In this document: positions 7,888-17,240 of the stretch, in pieces
How positions within the stretch are numbered: position 1 is the first letter of the stretch
Layout of the letters: each line of letters opens with the position of its first letter
NCBI RefSeq assembly: GCF_003254295.1
Contig: NZ_QKZO01000001.1
Span: 391,698 to 455,697, forward strand
Reading direction: 5' to 3'
DNA: 64,000 bases
Origin: Rhodobacter capsulatus
GTDB taxonomy: Bacteria; Pseudomonadota; Alphaproteobacteria; Rhodobacterales; Rhodobacteraceae
Notes under the pieces: generated by a model
Database searches by the model: none
What the model saw: the letters and a program-made list of their open reading frames with translations, nothing else
Told to the model about the DNA's origin: nothing
Position numbers and translations under genes: made by a program

Positions 7888-8777
7888 CAGCGAATTCCCC
7901 TGAGCATGCGCAGCGCCGCGGCGCGGGTGGCGCCAAAGGCCACTAGCGCAGCCAGCACCGGCAATGCAAGCGGCCAAAGCCAGCCCCAGCCGGTGAAACC
8001 AAGCCCGGTCAGGAAGCCGCCCGCCGCATCGGCCGCGGGCAGGGCCGCCACCGCCGCCATGCCCAAAGCCGTGCCCAGCGCCGCCCCCGCGCCCGCGCGC
8101 TTCGTGAAGCGGCGCACGAAGGCCCCGGCGATGAAGGCATCCTGCGCGCCCACCAGCCGCAACGTGCGGATCACCTGCCCGTTCGCCGCAAGGGCCGCCT
8201 GCGCCGCCAGCGTGATCATCCCCGCCATCGCACCGCCGATCAGCACCAGCGACAGCCAGCCCAGAAGCCGCAACCGGCTGGCCGCGGCGATCAGCGGCTT
8301 GCGCCAGCGGGTGTGGTCATCGAGCACCGCCCCGGGCGCCTCGGCCGCCAGCCGCAGCCGCAGCCCCTCGGCGTCGATGCCCTGCCCGGTCTCGGTCAGC
8401 TCGACCAGCTTCGGCAAGGGCAAGGTGTCCACCGGCAGATCCGGCCCGAACCAGGGGTCGAGCAGCTTGCGCATCTCGCCCTCGTCCATGGCGCGGTAGC
8501 TGGCCACACCGGGCGTCGTTTCCAGCGCCTCAAGCACCGCGCGCAGCTGCGTTTCCATCTGGTCGGGCGGCGCCGAAATCCGGATCGTGGCCGAGCGCGC
8601 CAGCGCCTCGGACCAGCGATCGGCCAGCCGCCCCGAGGCCAGCGACAGCGCCAGCGCAAAGACCGCCAGAAAGGCCATCGCCGCCGAGGTGAGCACGGTC
8701 AGATTGGCGGTGAAGCCGGTGGGCGGCACCACCCGGTCGGCGGTCGACAATTCAGAGCCGAAAGGATTGAACCGCAT
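7887..8777 (-). CDS. ftsX: Cell division protein FtsX
   Basis: The product is 296 residues. It has the FtsX layout: a cytoplasmic N-terminus, a first membrane helix (about residues 28-48), a periplasmic domain to about 170, then three helices (about 173-195, 215-240, 262-282). With the ATPase FtsE it forms an ABC-type complex at the division septum that in other bacteria controls murein hydrolases. Its ATG overlaps the ftsE stop by one base and its own stop overlaps plsC in the same way. The extracellular domain shows little conservation, so the assignment rests mainly on topology and on the adjacent ftsE. Confidence 0.88.
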   Translation of the reverse strand: MRFNPFGSELSTADRVVPPTGFTANLTVLTSAAMAFLAVFALALSLASGRLADRWSEALARSATIRISAPPDQMETQLRAVLEALETTPGVASYRAMDEGEMRKLLDPWFGPDLPVDTLPLPKLVELTETGQGIDAEGLRLRLAAEAPGAVLDDHTRWRKPLIAAASRLRLLGWLSLVLIGGAMAGMITLAAQAALAANGQVIRTLRLVGAQDAFIAGAFVRRFTKRAGAGAALGTALGMAAVAALPAADAAGGFLTGLGFTGWGWLWPLALPVLAALVAFGATRAAALRMLRGIR

Positions 8778-9448
8778 CACAGATCCGCCCCCGCCAGTTG
8801 CAGCCGCCGGTTCGCGATCCGCAGCACCCGCGCCGAGACCTGCGCCTTCGCCTGCCGGATCAGGTTCAGATCATGCGTCGCGATCAGCACGGTCTTGCCC
8901 AGCTTGTTCAGCTCCATCAACAGCGACAACAGCCGCAGCGACATTTCCCAATCGAGGTTGCCGGTGGGCTCGTCGGCCAGAATCACCTCGGGCGAGGTGA
9001 TGATCGCCCGCGCTAAGGCCGCCCTTTGCCGCTCGCCGCCCGAAAGCTGCGGCGGCAGCGCGTTCATCTGCGCCTTCAGCCCGACCCAGGCCAAGAGCTC
9101 GGCCAGCTCCATGCCGTCGATCGGCCGCCCCGACACCGTCAGCGGCAGCGCCACATTTTCCGCCACCGAGAGGTGATCGAGAAACTGGCAGTCCTGATGC
9201 ACGACGCCGATGCGCTGGCGCATCCGGGCGATGTCATCGCGGCCCATCGTGCGGGCGTCCTGACCGTAAAGCCCCATGAACCCCGAAGAGGGCAGCAGTT
9301 CGGCATAGCACAGTTTCAGGAACGTCGTCTTGCCCGCACCCGAAGGCCCGGTCAGGAAGTGAAACGACCCCGGCACCAGCTTCAGCGTCATCTCCGCCAG
9401 CAGCTCGCTTCCGCCATAGCCGACGGCAACATCCTGCAATTCGATCAC
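8777..9448 (-). CDS. ftsE: Cell division ATP-binding protein FtsE
   Basis: The product is 223 residues, usual for FtsE. Walker A is GPSGAGKTT (34-42), the ABC signature LSGGERQR (135-142) and Walker B VILADEPTGNLD with E160 as catalytic glutamate; the H-loop is in ATHDLN. The start is taken as GTG at 9448 because a strong AGGGGAGGGG precedes it; the frame continues upstream without a better start. It is the first gene of ftsE-ftsX-plsC and is divergent from a zinc-ribbon protein gene, a common arrangement in alphaproteobacteria. Confidence 0.93.
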   Translation of the reverse strand: MIELQDVAVGYGGSELLAEMTLKLVPGSFHFLTGPSGAGKTTFLKLCYAELLPSSGFMGLYGQDARTMGRDDIARMRQRIGVVHQDCQFLDHLSVAENVALPLTVSGRPIDGMELAELLAWVGLKAQMNALPPQLSGGERQRAALARAIITSPEVILADEPTGNLDWEMSLRLLSLLMELNKLGKTVLIATHDLNLIRQAKAQVSARVLRIANRRLQLAGADL

Positions 9449-9500
9449 TGCGCGGCCCCTCCCCTGTTGCCCCCTTTGCGGGCGGCACCTGCGACACACT

Positions 9501-9517
9501 CAAACTATTGGAGTTTG
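9501..9517. promoter_or_regulatory. Inverted repeat in the ftsE/zinc-ribbon divergent region
   Basis: CAAACT-ATTGG-AGTTTG has 6-bp arms in an AT-richer stretch between two divergent genes, a plausible operator for one or both. No known regulator is recognised. Confidence 0.35.
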
Positions 9518-9588
9518 TTTCTTTGCTTGCTACAACAAGCTGGTAGAAAAGGCCAGAATGGCAAGCGAGGGGCGAGGCTGGGAACCGG

Positions 9589-10965
9589 ATGCGGCTGATC
9601 TGCCCGAGATGCGGTGCGCAATACGAGGTGGATGACGTGGTCATTCCCGCCGCGGGGCGCGATGTGCAATGTTCCGGCTGCGGCCAGACCTGGTTTCAGC
9701 CCAGCCGGGCGATGCTGGATGCCGCCGCCGATCCGGCGCAAGCCGCCGGTGACGCCAGCGCGCCCGGGGCGCCGCAAGACCCGTCTGCCGCGCCCCAGAT
9801 CACCGCAGACCCGGAGCCCGAGGCTTGGCCCGAACCGCGTCCCGAAGACTGGCCCGATGTCGACCCCGTGCCGGAACCGGCGCCGCCCACCGTCCCCGAG
9901 GTCACCGTCGCCGAAGTCACCGTCCCCGAGGTCGCCGGGGCAGAGATCGCCTTGTCCGAAACCGGGGCCCCGGCGCTCGAAGGGCTGGACTGGGCCGTGC
10001 CGCCGCAGGCCGACACGGAACCCGAACCGGCCGATCTTGATCCGGCCGAGGTCGAGGCCGATGTGACCCAGGCCATTGCCGAGCTGATGCGGGCCCATCC
10101 ACTGGCCGCGCCCGTCGCCCCCGAGGCCCCCCCGGCCCCGGCGTTCGCGACGCCCGCCCCCGTATCATCGCATGGCCCCGTATCGCCCGCCCCCGTATCG
10201 GTAGGGCCGCATCCCGTGCCGCCCGCCCCGCAGCCGTCTCCGCCACCGTCCGGCGATCTGGGCCCGGCGCCACGGGCGGGGGCGATTCCGCGCCGCCCGC
10301 TCGACGAAAACCTGATGGCGATCCTGCGCGAAGAGGCCGAGCGCGAAGCCGCCGCGCGCCGCGCAGAGGGCGCGGGGCTCGAGACGCAGGACGAAATGAA
10401 CCTTGATCCGGTGCTGCCGCCGGTAGCGCCGCCTGCTCCGGTGCCGCCTGCTCCGGTGCCGCCTGTCGCCGTGCCACCTGCTGCGGTGCAGCCGCAGCGC
10501 GTGGCCCCGCCGCCGCGCGCCGAGCCGCGCCGGGTGCCCGATTTCAGCGATCTGACTTCCGTCGACGCGGACGACCCTCTCGCCGATCCGACCGGGGCAC
10601 CCGATGCCTCCCCCCCGGACAGCCCCGGGCGCGCGCCGCGGCGTCAGCGTCTGCCCGACATCGACGAGATCAATTCCAGTCTGCGGGCCAGTGCCGACCG
10701 CGCGGGCGACATTGCCGCCCAGGGCACGCTGCAGGGGCGGCAAGACACGCGCGCGGGCTTCCGGCTCGGCTTTTCGACGGTGCTGCTGCTCGCGGCGCTG
10801 GCGCTTCTGGTCTATGCCTATGCGCCGCAGCTGGCCGGGCGGGTGCCCGCGCTGACGCCGCTGCTGGACAGCTATGTCGCTGCGGTGGATGCGGCGCGGA
10901 TCTGGCTCGACGGGCAATTGCGCGCGGTGATCGCCGCGATGCAGGCGGAGGCGCCGCAGGGCTGA
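9589..10965 (+). CDS. Zinc-ribbon (MJ0042-type) membrane protein
   Basis: The product is 458 residues. The N-terminal 35 residues are a zinc ribbon with paired cysteines CPRCG (C5, C8) and CSGCG (C28, C31), the MJ0042 type. A long proline- and acid-rich, probably disordered region follows (about 45-370), including short PVPPAP repeats. One membrane helix lies near the C-terminus (about 393-412, FSTVLLLAALALLVYAYAP), followed by a short amphipathic tail. Relatives beside ftsE are widespread in alphaproteobacteria; their function is not established. The start ATG at 9589 gives the zinc ribbon directly. The low-complexity middle is rich in GCC/CCG codons but keeps the frame clearly open. Confidence 0.85.
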   Translation: MRLICPRCGAQYEVDDVVIPAAGRDVQCSGCGQTWFQPSRAMLDAAADPAQAAGDASAPGAPQDPSAAPQITADPEPEAWPEPRPEDWPDVDPVPEPAPPTVPEVTVAEVTVPEVAGAEIALSETGAPALEGLDWAVPPQADTEPEPADLDPAEVEADVTQAIAELMRAHPLAAPVAPEAPPAPAFATPAPVSSHGPVSPAPVSVGPHPVPPAPQPSPPPSGDLGPAPRAGAIPRRPLDENLMAILREEAEREAAARRAEGAGLETQDEMNLDPVLPPVAPPAPVPPAPVPPVAVPPAAVQPQRVAPPPRAEPRRVPDFSDLTSVDADDPLADPTGAPDASPPDSPGRAPRRQRLPDIDEINSSLRASADRAGDIAAQGTLQGRQDTRAGFRLGFSTVLLLAALALLVYAYAPQLAGRVPALTPLLDSYVAAVDAARIWLDGQLRAVIAAMQAEAPQG

Positions 10966-10974
10966 TCGGATCGC

Positions 10975-13566
10975 TCAGGGCGTCGCGAAGCGATCCAGCA
11001 GGCGCCGCAAATAGTCGCGTTCGGGCTCGGGGCGGCTCCGCTCGGCGGTGCGGCGGCGGATTTCATCCAGAAGATCGCGGGCGCGCCGATAGATGTCGTC
11101 GCCCTTCAAAAGATCCGAGTCGGTGCCGATCCGGCTGCCCTCGCCCGTCGCCCGGCCCAAGGGATCGCGCGGCAATTCGCGTTCGCCATGCCCGCCCATC
11201 GCATCGCCGCGCCGCTCCATCCCCTGCGCGCCCTGCCCGGTCTGGCCCTGCCCGCCCTCCTCGGCCAAGGCCTCGCCCAGATGGCGCATGCCCTCGCGCA
11301 GCGCCGCGATCGCATCGGCCTGCCGGTCCAGCGCGCCGCCCAGATCGCCGTCCTTCAACGCCTGTTCGGCGCCGTCCATCGCTTCCCCGGCCCCTTCCAG
11401 AGCCTGTTCGGCCTGTCGCGCCGCCTCGCCGTCTAGCCGCGGCATCAACCCGCGCTGGCGTTCCAGATCCCGGCGCAGCGCATGCTGCCGGTCTGCCAGA
11501 TCCTGCCCCGTCAGGCCCTGCCCCGGATCATCGCCCCCCGCTTGCGGCGGCTCCCCGGGTTGCGGTTGCATCTGCGGGCCGCCCGGTCCCGGCTGTTCCA
11601 GCCCCGGATCGATGCCCTCGGGCTGCGGGCTGCGTTGCATCTGCCGGAAGGCATCGTCGGACAGCTTCTGCTGCTCGCGCAGCGTCTGGCCAAGGTCTTT
11701 CATCGCCTTGCCCCCGGGGCCGTCGCCCTCGCCGCCCTCGCCCTGGGTGACCTTCATGTTTTCCATCAGCCGCGCCAGCTGATCGAGCAGCTCCTGCGCC
11801 TCGGCCATCTTGCCTTCCTCCATCAGACGCTGGATTTCTTCCATCATCTGCTGGATCTGATCGCCGGTGATGCGCTGGCTGTCCTGCTTCTGGCCGAATT
11901 GCGGCCCCTCTTCCTGATCGGTGGCGCGCTCGGCCAGCATCTGCAGATAGCGGTCGGTGGCCTCTTTCAGCTCGGCCATCAGCTTGGCGATCTCGTCCTT
12001 CGAGGCGCCGTTGCGGATCGCCTCGCTCAGCCGTTCTTGCGCCTGCTGCATCGCCGAAAGCGCATCGGCCAGACCGCCATCTTCCAGCAATTTCGCCAGA
12101 TCCCACAACACCTTGGCCACTTCGTCCCGGGCTTCGGGGGTCAGGGGCGCGCCTTCCAGACGTTCGATCTGCGCATGCAGCGCCTCGGCCATCTGCGGCA
12201 GCGGGAACAGCTTCTCGGGCCGGTTCAGGATCGCCCGCAGAAGCGCGGCCGTGCGGGGGGCGTTTTCGCGCGACCACAGAAGATCGCGGCGCAGCTCGAT
12301 CAGCGCCGCCGCGCGCGGGTCAAAGAACCGCCGCCCGGGCAGCTCGAAGCCCTGATCGCCACTCGTGCCGGTCTGGCCCAGCCCGTCCTCGACCGAGAGC
12401 GACAGCTTCACCGGCAGGTTCGCCCAAGGGTGTTCGGACATGTCCTCGGTCAGAATTTCGGTGAAATCGGCGCGCGAGCCGGTGATGGGAAGCGGCAGAT
12501 CGAAGCTCAGATCGGGGTGCGGCTCGGGGGCAATGGCCAGCCCGTAGCGGCGGTCGATCGCGGCCAGATCAAGGCGGATCTGCGCCTGCCCCCGGATCAC
12601 GCCGTAATCATCGGTGGCGTGGAAGGGCTGCGCCAGCTTGCCATCGGCGCGCCGTTCGGCCAGCCGCGGCAGCTCGACCGCGGGGGCGGCATCGGAGAGC
12701 AGCGTGACGCGGAAGCTGCGCCCCATCCGCCCGCCGATCTCGATCCCGCCGGAGCGACGGGCCGTCAGATCAAGGCTTTGCACCTCGGCGTCGTCGGTCT
12801 TTTCGGGCGTCGCGGCGGGGCTCGAGACGGTTTCGGTGAAGGGCACCGACCCGGGCGAGCCGTAAAAACGGAAGCTGAGTTTGGTGCCCTCGGGCAGGAC
12901 CAGATCTTCGCCCTCGACGCCGTTCAGATAAAGCCCGGGCTTGCCGGTGTAGCGCGGCGGTTCGGCCCAGCCTTCCCAGGCGGGGCCCATCGCGGCCTCG
13001 GCGGCGCCGGGGGGGCGGGGATGTTCAGGCGGAGTGAAGATCGCCAAAGGCGCGCCGAAGATCAGCGCCACGGTGACACCGGTCAGCGCGGTTATCCGCA
13101 GGCCGTAAGGGTCGCGCGGCGCCAGATCGGGCACGGGCAGGGGGGCGCGGGCGCTGGCGGCGCGTTCGGCCATGCGACCGCGGTGCAAAGCCCAAAGCGC
13201 GCGCGTTGCCGGATCGGTCTCGCCCAGCGCAAGACTGTCGGTCAGCGCGGCGAGCGGTCGGCCGGGCAGCGTCGCATCCAGCCGGGCTATCGCCTCGGCC
13301 CGGGTGGGGATGCGAAACCGGCGCAGCCCGGGCGCGGCCAGCACGACGGCCAGAAAGCCCAGACAACCGGCCAAAACGGGCCATTGCCGCCCGCTCAGGT
13401 AATCGGGCAGGCGAAAGGCCAAGAGCGTGAAGGTGATCGCCGCCAGCGTCAGCAGCGGCCAGAAGGCGCGCAGCAGCCGTTCGGCCAGCATCGCCGCCCG
13501 CGTCAGCGCGATCGGTCGGGCCAGCGGGGCGAGCGGGTCGCCCGGAAGGGGCGGCGGCGGCGGCAT
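10975..13566 (-). CDS. DUF4175/TIGR02302-family membrane protein
   Basis: The product is 863 residues. Two membrane helices at the N-terminus (about 37-53 and 63-80) and one at about 155-175 are followed by a large extracytoplasmic part. From about residue 500 it turns into glutamine-, methionine- and glutamate-rich helices (for example QIQQMMEEIQRLMEEGKM) and a Gly/Gln/Pro-rich linker. The end contains a conserved DLLDEIRRRTAERSRPEPE stretch. This is the build of the alphaproteobacterial TIGR02302 family, whose role is unknown. It lies next to lysA-argH as in many Rhodobacterales. A stop-to-stop gap of 9 bases separates it from the convergent zinc-ribbon gene. Confidence 0.85.
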   Translation of the reverse strand: MPPPPPLPGDPLAPLARPIALTRAAMLAERLLRAFWPLLTLAAITFTLLAFRLPDYLSGRQWPVLAGCLGFLAVVLAAPGLRRFRIPTRAEAIARLDATLPGRPLAALTDSLALGETDPATRALWALHRGRMAERAASARAPLPVPDLAPRDPYGLRITALTGVTVALIFGAPLAIFTPPEHPRPPGAAEAAMGPAWEGWAEPPRYTGKPGLYLNGVEGEDLVLPEGTKLSFRFYGSPGSVPFTETVSSPAATPEKTDDAEVQSLDLTARRSGGIEIGGRMGRSFRVTLLSDAAPAVELPRLAERRADGKLAQPFHATDDYGVIRGQAQIRLDLAAIDRRYGLAIAPEPHPDLSFDLPLPITGSRADFTEILTEDMSEHPWANLPVKLSLSVEDGLGQTGTSGDQGFELPGRRFFDPRAAALIELRRDLLWSRENAPRTAALLRAILNRPEKLFPLPQMAEALHAQIERLEGAPLTPEARDEVAKVLWDLAKLLEDGGLADALSAMQQAQERLSEAIRNGASKDEIAKLMAELKEATDRYLQMLAERATDQEEGPQFGQKQDSQRITGDQIQQMMEEIQRLMEEGKMAEAQELLDQLARLMENMKVTQGEGGEGDGPGGKAMKDLGQTLREQQKLSDDAFRQMQRSPQPEGIDPGLEQPGPGGPQMQPQPGEPPQAGGDDPGQGLTGQDLADRQHALRRDLERQRGLMPRLDGEAARQAEQALEGAGEAMDGAEQALKDGDLGGALDRQADAIAALREGMRHLGEALAEEGGQGQTGQGAQGMERRGDAMGGHGERELPRDPLGRATGEGSRIGTDSDLLKGDDIYRRARDLLDEIRRRTAERSRPEPERDYLRRLLDRFATP

Positions 13567-13593
13567 CGGTCCTTTCCGGCCCCGACTACGGGA

Positions 13594-14862
13594 TCAGAGC
13601 CATTCCGGGATGCTATCGCGGGCCAGCATTTCCTCAAAGCTCGGTCTTTGCCGGATGACGGCGAAGTGATCCCCGCTGACCAGCACCTCGGGGATCAGCG
13701 GCCGGGAATTGTATTCGGACGCCATCACCGCGCCGTAAGCCCCCGCCGAGCGGAAGGCGACCAGATCACCCTCGGCCATCGGCGGCAGCTCGCGGCCCTT
13801 GGTGAAAGTGTCGCCGGTTTCACAGACCGGGCCGACGACGTCGAAGGGCTGCGCTTCGGTGCCCGGCGCGGGCTCGATCACCGGAACGATGTCGTGATGC
13901 GCGCCATACATCGAGGGCCGCACCAGATCGTTCATCGCCGCATCGACGATGAGGAAATTGCGCCCCTCGCCTTCCTTGAGCCAGATCACCGAGGTCACCA
14001 TCAGCCCGGCATTGCCGGAAATCAGCCGCCCCGGCTCGATCTCGATCTCGCAGCCCAGATCGCCCAGAACGCGCGCGATCATCGCGCCGTAATCGGTGGG
14101 CAGGGGCGGCGCCTCGTTCGAGCGCTGGTGATAGGGGATGCCAAGGCCGCCGCCCAGATCCAGGCGGCGGATCTTGTGGCCATCCTCGCGCAGCGCCAGC
14201 GTCAGCTCGCGGACCTTGGTGAAGGCGGCTTCAAACGGCGCCAGATCGGTCAGCTGGCTGCCGATATGCACATCGACGCCGATCACCTCGATCCCGGGCA
14301 GTTTTGCGGCCTCGGCATAAACCGCGCGGGCCTTGGCAATCGGGATGCCGAACTTGTTCTCCGACTTGCCGGTGGCGATCTTTTCATGGGTCTTCGCGTC
14401 GACATCGGGGTTCACCCGCAGCGCGATCGGCGCGGTGACGCCCAGCGCCGTGGCAATTTCCGAAATCGCCCGCAGCTCGGGTTCGCTTTCGACGTTGAAT
14501 TGCCGGATGCCGCCGGTCAGCGCCAAGGTGATTTCCGCGCGCGTCTTGCCGACGCCGGAAAAGACGATGCGGTCCCCCGGCACGCCCGCGGCTTTCGCGC
14601 GGCGGTATTCGCCGCCCGAGACGACATCCATCCCCGCGCCCAGATCGCCGAGCAATTTCAGCACGGCCAGGTTCGAATTCGACTTGATCGCGAAACAGAC
14701 CAGATGATCGGTGCCCGCCAGCGCCGCATCGAAAAGCTGGAAATGCCGGGTCAGGGTCGCGGCGGAATAGACGTAAAACGGCGTGCCGACAGCCGCGGCG
14801 ATCTCGGGCAGGGCCACGTCCTCGGCATGCAGCACGCCATTGCGGTAGAGAAAATGATCCAT
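13594..14862 (-). CDS. lysA: Diaminopimelate decarboxylase
   Basis: The product is 422 residues. It decarboxylates meso-diaminopimelate to L-lysine, the last step of lysine synthesis, in the cytoplasm with PLP. The PLP lysine is K60 in CFAIKSNSN. Other hallmarks are HIGSQL, the glycine loop LDLGGGLGIPY, EPGRLISGNAG, and the substrate-side GPVCETGDTF. The start at 14862 follows GGAGGGCGCG; the upstream extension is not supported. It is in a row argH-lptM-like-lipoprotein-lysA-DUF4175 on the minus strand, with small gaps, so a single operon is likely. Confidence 0.97.
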   Translation of the reverse strand: MDHFLYRNGVLHAEDVALPEIAAAVGTPFYVYSAATLTRHFQLFDAALAGTDHLVCFAIKSNSNLAVLKLLGDLGAGMDVVSGGEYRRAKAAGVPGDRIVFSGVGKTRAEITLALTGGIRQFNVESEPELRAISEIATALGVTAPIALRVNPDVDAKTHEKIATGKSENKFGIPIAKARAVYAEAAKLPGIEVIGVDVHIGSQLTDLAPFEAAFTKVRELTLALREDGHKIRRLDLGGGLGIPYHQRSNEAPPLPTDYGAMIARVLGDLGCEIEIEPGRLISGNAGLMVTSVIWLKEGEGRNFLIVDAAMNDLVRPSMYGAHHDIVPVIEPAPGTEAQPFDVVGPVCETGDTFTKGRELPPMAEGDLVAFRSAGAYGAVMASEYNSRPLIPEVLVSGDHFAVIRQRPSFEEMLARDSIPEWL

Positions 14863-14920
14863 CGCGCCCTCCGACTGTTCGGGCGTTCTTAGCCGGTCGG
14901 GCCGGTCAAGAAAAGCGGTC

Positions 14921-15121
14921 TCAGAGCCCCATGCCCAGATGCAGCCAGCCCAGCCGCGTGCCAACCGTGCCGCGGCCGTTGCTGTTCACCCCAAGCCGCA
15001 TCGGGCCGACGCCGGTCGACACTCCGGTCGTCACCTGACCGGCCGGATTGGCATGGACATTAGTCCGCGGCCCGGCACAGGCCGCAAGCAGAATGAGCAG
15101 CAGCGGCAGCGCGATCCTCAC
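14921..15121 (-). CDS. Small lipoprotein of unknown function
   Basis: The product is 66 residues. The N-terminus MRIALPLLLILLAAC is a lipoprotein signal with the lipobox cysteine at residue 15. The mature part is short, glycine- and threonine-rich (GVSTGVGPMRLGVNSNGRG). The start is GTG at 15121, which overlaps the stop of the upstream lipoprotein gene by four bases (GTGA), a sign of translational coupling. I do not recognise the family; repeated GV-G pattern suggests a short beta structure. Confidence 0.7.
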   Translation of the reverse strand: MRIALPLLLILLAACAGPRTNVHANPAGQVTTGVSTGVGPMRLGVNSNGRGTVGTRLGWLHLGMGL

Positions 15122-15258
15122 AGCCGGCCCGCGACGCCCATCCGCGCCTCGCCCGAGACCGAAAGTCCGGGGGCCGTCGACTGGGGCGACTTCGGCGGGC
15201 CGTCGACGCCGCAGGCCGCGGCGAAACTCAGAAGCGACAGGGCCAAAAGGATACGCAT
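15118..15258 (-). CDS. Small lipoprotein, LptM/YifL-like
   Basis: The product is 46 residues. Signal peptide MRILLALSLLSFAAAC has the lipobox cysteine at 16, followed by GVDGPPKSP. A CGxxGP start right after the lipid cysteine, in a gene between argH and lysA, is typical of LptM-like lipoproteins that help the LptDE outer-membrane LPS translocon mature. The family call rests on position and this short motif only. The gene is 13 bases downstream of argH and overlaps the next lipoprotein. Confidence 0.65.
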   Translation of the reverse strand: MRILLALSLLSFAAACGVDGPPKSPQSTAPGLSVSGEARMGVAGRL

Positions 15259-15271
15259 GAAACCTCCGATG

Positions 15272-16669
15272 TCAGGCCAGAAGCCCCTGCCAGCGCGCCA
15301 CCTGGGCGCGGACCTGATCGGGGGCGGTGCCGCCGTAAGACTGCCGCGAGGCGACCGAATTGTGAACCCCAAGCACGGAATAGACCGCCTCGGTCAGCGC
15401 CGGATGGGCGGCTTTCAGCTCTTCAAGGCTCAGATCGGGCAGATCGCAGCCCTTCTTTTCCGCCAGCGCCACCAGCGCGCCGGTGACATGATGGGCGTCG
15501 CGGAAGGGCAGACCGGCCTCGCGCACCAGCCAGTCGGCCAGGTCCGTCGCGGTGGAAAAGCCCGAGGAGGCCGCCGCTTCCAGTTTCGCGGTGTTCACCG
15601 TCAGATCCGACATCATCCCGGTCATCGCCGCAAGCGCCAGCATCAGCGTGTCGGCAGCGTCGAAAACCTGTTCCTTGTCTTCCTGCATGTCCTTGGAATA
15701 GGCGAGCGGCAGGCCCTTCATCACGGTGAAAAGCGCGACAGCCGCGCCCAGCACCCGGCCGATCTTGGCGCGGATCAGTTCCGCCGCATCGGGGTTGCGC
15801 TTTTGCGGCATGATCGAGGAGCCCGTCGACCATTTGTCCGACATCGCGACAAAGCGGAACTGCGCCGAGGACCAGATCACCAGTTCCTCTGCCAGACGGC
15901 TGAGGTGGACCGCGCAGATCGCCGCCGAAGACAGGAATTCGAGCGCGAAATCACGATCCGACACGCCATCCAGGCTGTTCGCCATCGGCCGGTCAAAGCC
16001 CAAGGCTTGCGCCGTCATGTGCCGGTCGATCGGAAAGCCCGTGCCCGCCAGCGCCGCAGAGCCGAGCGGGCATTCGTTCATCCGCGTGCGCGCGTCTTCA
16101 AAGCGGCTCCGGTCGCGGGCGAACATCTCGACATAGGCCATCATGTGATGGCCCCAGGTGACGGGCTGCGCCGTCTGCAGATGGGTGAAGCCCGGCATCA
16201 CCCAATCGGCGCCCTTCTCGGCCTGCGCCACCAGCACCTTCATCAGCGCGGTCAGCGAGGTGATCGCAGCATCGGCCTGATCGCGGACCCAGAGCCGGAA
16301 ATCGGTCGCCACCTGATCGTTGCGCGAGCGCGCCGTGTGCAGCCGCCCCGCCGGTTCGCCGATCAGCACCTTCAGCCGCGCTTCCACATTCATGTGAATG
16401 TCCTCGAGCGCGGTCGAAAACGGAAAATCCCCCGCCTCGATCTCTGACAAGACCGTGAGCAACCCTTCCCCGATCGCCTCGGCATCGCTATTCGTAAGGA
16501 TACCCGTCGCGGCCAGCATCGCCGCATGGGCCCGGCTGCCGCGGACATCCTGCGCGTAAAGCCGCTTGTCGAACGAGATCGAGGCGTTGATCGCCTCCAT
16601 GATCGCGTCCGGACCGGCGGCGAAGCGCCCGCCCCACATGGCGTTCGAGGTTTTCGTGTCGTCGGTCAT
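15272..16669 (-). CDS. argH: Argininosuccinate lyase
   Basis: The product is 465 residues, normal for ArgH. It splits argininosuccinate to arginine and fumarate. The fumarase/aspartase superfamily signature [12 protein letters not shown] carries the catalytic serine loop. HTARSRNDQ and [14 protein letters not shown] carry substrate-binding and catalytic residues. The start at 16669 (MTDDTKTSN) follows AAGGGCC. The gene is divergent from tlpA with only 25 bases between start codons, so both promoters must overlap coding DNA or leaders of the other gene. Confidence 0.96.
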   Translation of the reverse strand: MTDDTKTSNAMWGGRFAAGPDAIMEAINASISFDKRLYAQDVRGSRAHAAMLAATGILTNSDAEAIGEGLLTVLSEIEAGDFPFSTALEDIHMNVEARLKVLIGEPAGRLHTARSRNDQVATDFRLWVRDQADAAITSLTALMKVLVAQAEKGADWVMPGFTHLQTAQPVTWGHHMMAYVEMFARDRSRFEDARTRMNECPLGSAALAGTGFPIDRHMTAQALGFDRPMANSLDGVSDRDFALEFLSSAAICAVHLSRLAEELVIWSSAQFRFVAMSDKWSTGSSIMPQKRNPDAAELIRAKIGRVLGAAVALFTVMKGLPLAYSKDMQEDKEQVFDAADTLMLALAAMTGMMSDLTVNTAKLEAAASSGFSTATDLADWLVREAGLPFRDAHHVTGALVALAEKKGCDLPDLSLEELKAAHPALTEAVYSVLGVHNSVASRQSYGGTAPDQVRAQVARWQGLLA

Positions 16670-16694
16670 CGTCAGGCCCTTCGTCGGAGGCATC

Positions 16695-17240
16695 ATGCTG
16701 CGGTTGTTCGTCCTTTATACGGCCCTTGCCCTTTGCGCAAATGCCGCGCCCGCCGCCGATCTCTCGGCCCTGAAACAGGGCGAGATGAAGAAACTCGCCG
16801 TTTTCACCGAGCCGCTGCCCCTGCCCGAGATCCCTTTCGTCGATGAAACCGGCACCAGCCACCGGCTTGCCGATTATCGCGGCAAGGTGGTGCTGTTGAA
16901 CCTCTGGGCGACCTGGTGTGCGCCCTGCCGCAAGGAAATGCCCGATATCGCGGCGCTTCAGGCCGAGATCGGCGGGGATGATTTCACCGTGCTGACGGTG
17001 GCCTCCAGCAATCGCGACACCCAGGCGAAGGTGGGCGCGTTCTTTGAAAAGCAGGGGATCACCCAGCTGCCGCGGATGATCGACGAGACCGAACGGCTGC
17101 CGCGGGCGTTGGGGGTTCCCGGACTGCCCGCCTCGTTTCTGATCGATCGTCGGGGACAGATCGTGGCGCAGCTCTTTGGCCCGGCCGATTGGTCAAGCCC
17201 GGAAGCGAAAGCCGTGATCGCGGCGTTGCGCGCCGAGTGA
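16695..17240 (+). CDS. tlpA: TlpA-like thiol:disulfide oxidoreductase
   Basis: The product is 181 residues. A signal peptide or anchor ([20 protein letters not shown]) leads to a thioredoxin-fold domain with the active site [13 protein letters not shown]. The cis-proline is in [12 protein letters not shown]. This periplasmic reductase type serves cytochrome c and cytochrome oxidase assembly; in related bacteria the gene lies next to argH as here. The start ATG at 16695 has CGGAGG just upstream; the frame upstream lies antisense to argH and is not coding. Confidence 0.9.
   Translation: MLRLFVLYTALALCANAAPAADLSALKQGEMKKLAVFTEPLPLPEIPFVDETGTSHRLADYRGKVVLLNLWATWCAPCRKEMPDIAALQAEIGGDDFTVLTVASSNRDTQAKVGAFFEKQGITQLPRMIDETERLPRALGVPGLPASFLIDRRGQIVAQLFGPADWSSPEAKAVIAALRAE

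Noticed and set aside
11482-14892. 1136-codon plus-strand open frame
   Set aside because: Antisense to the DUF4175 gene and lysA. Composition is Arg/Gln/His-rich with no recognisable domain.
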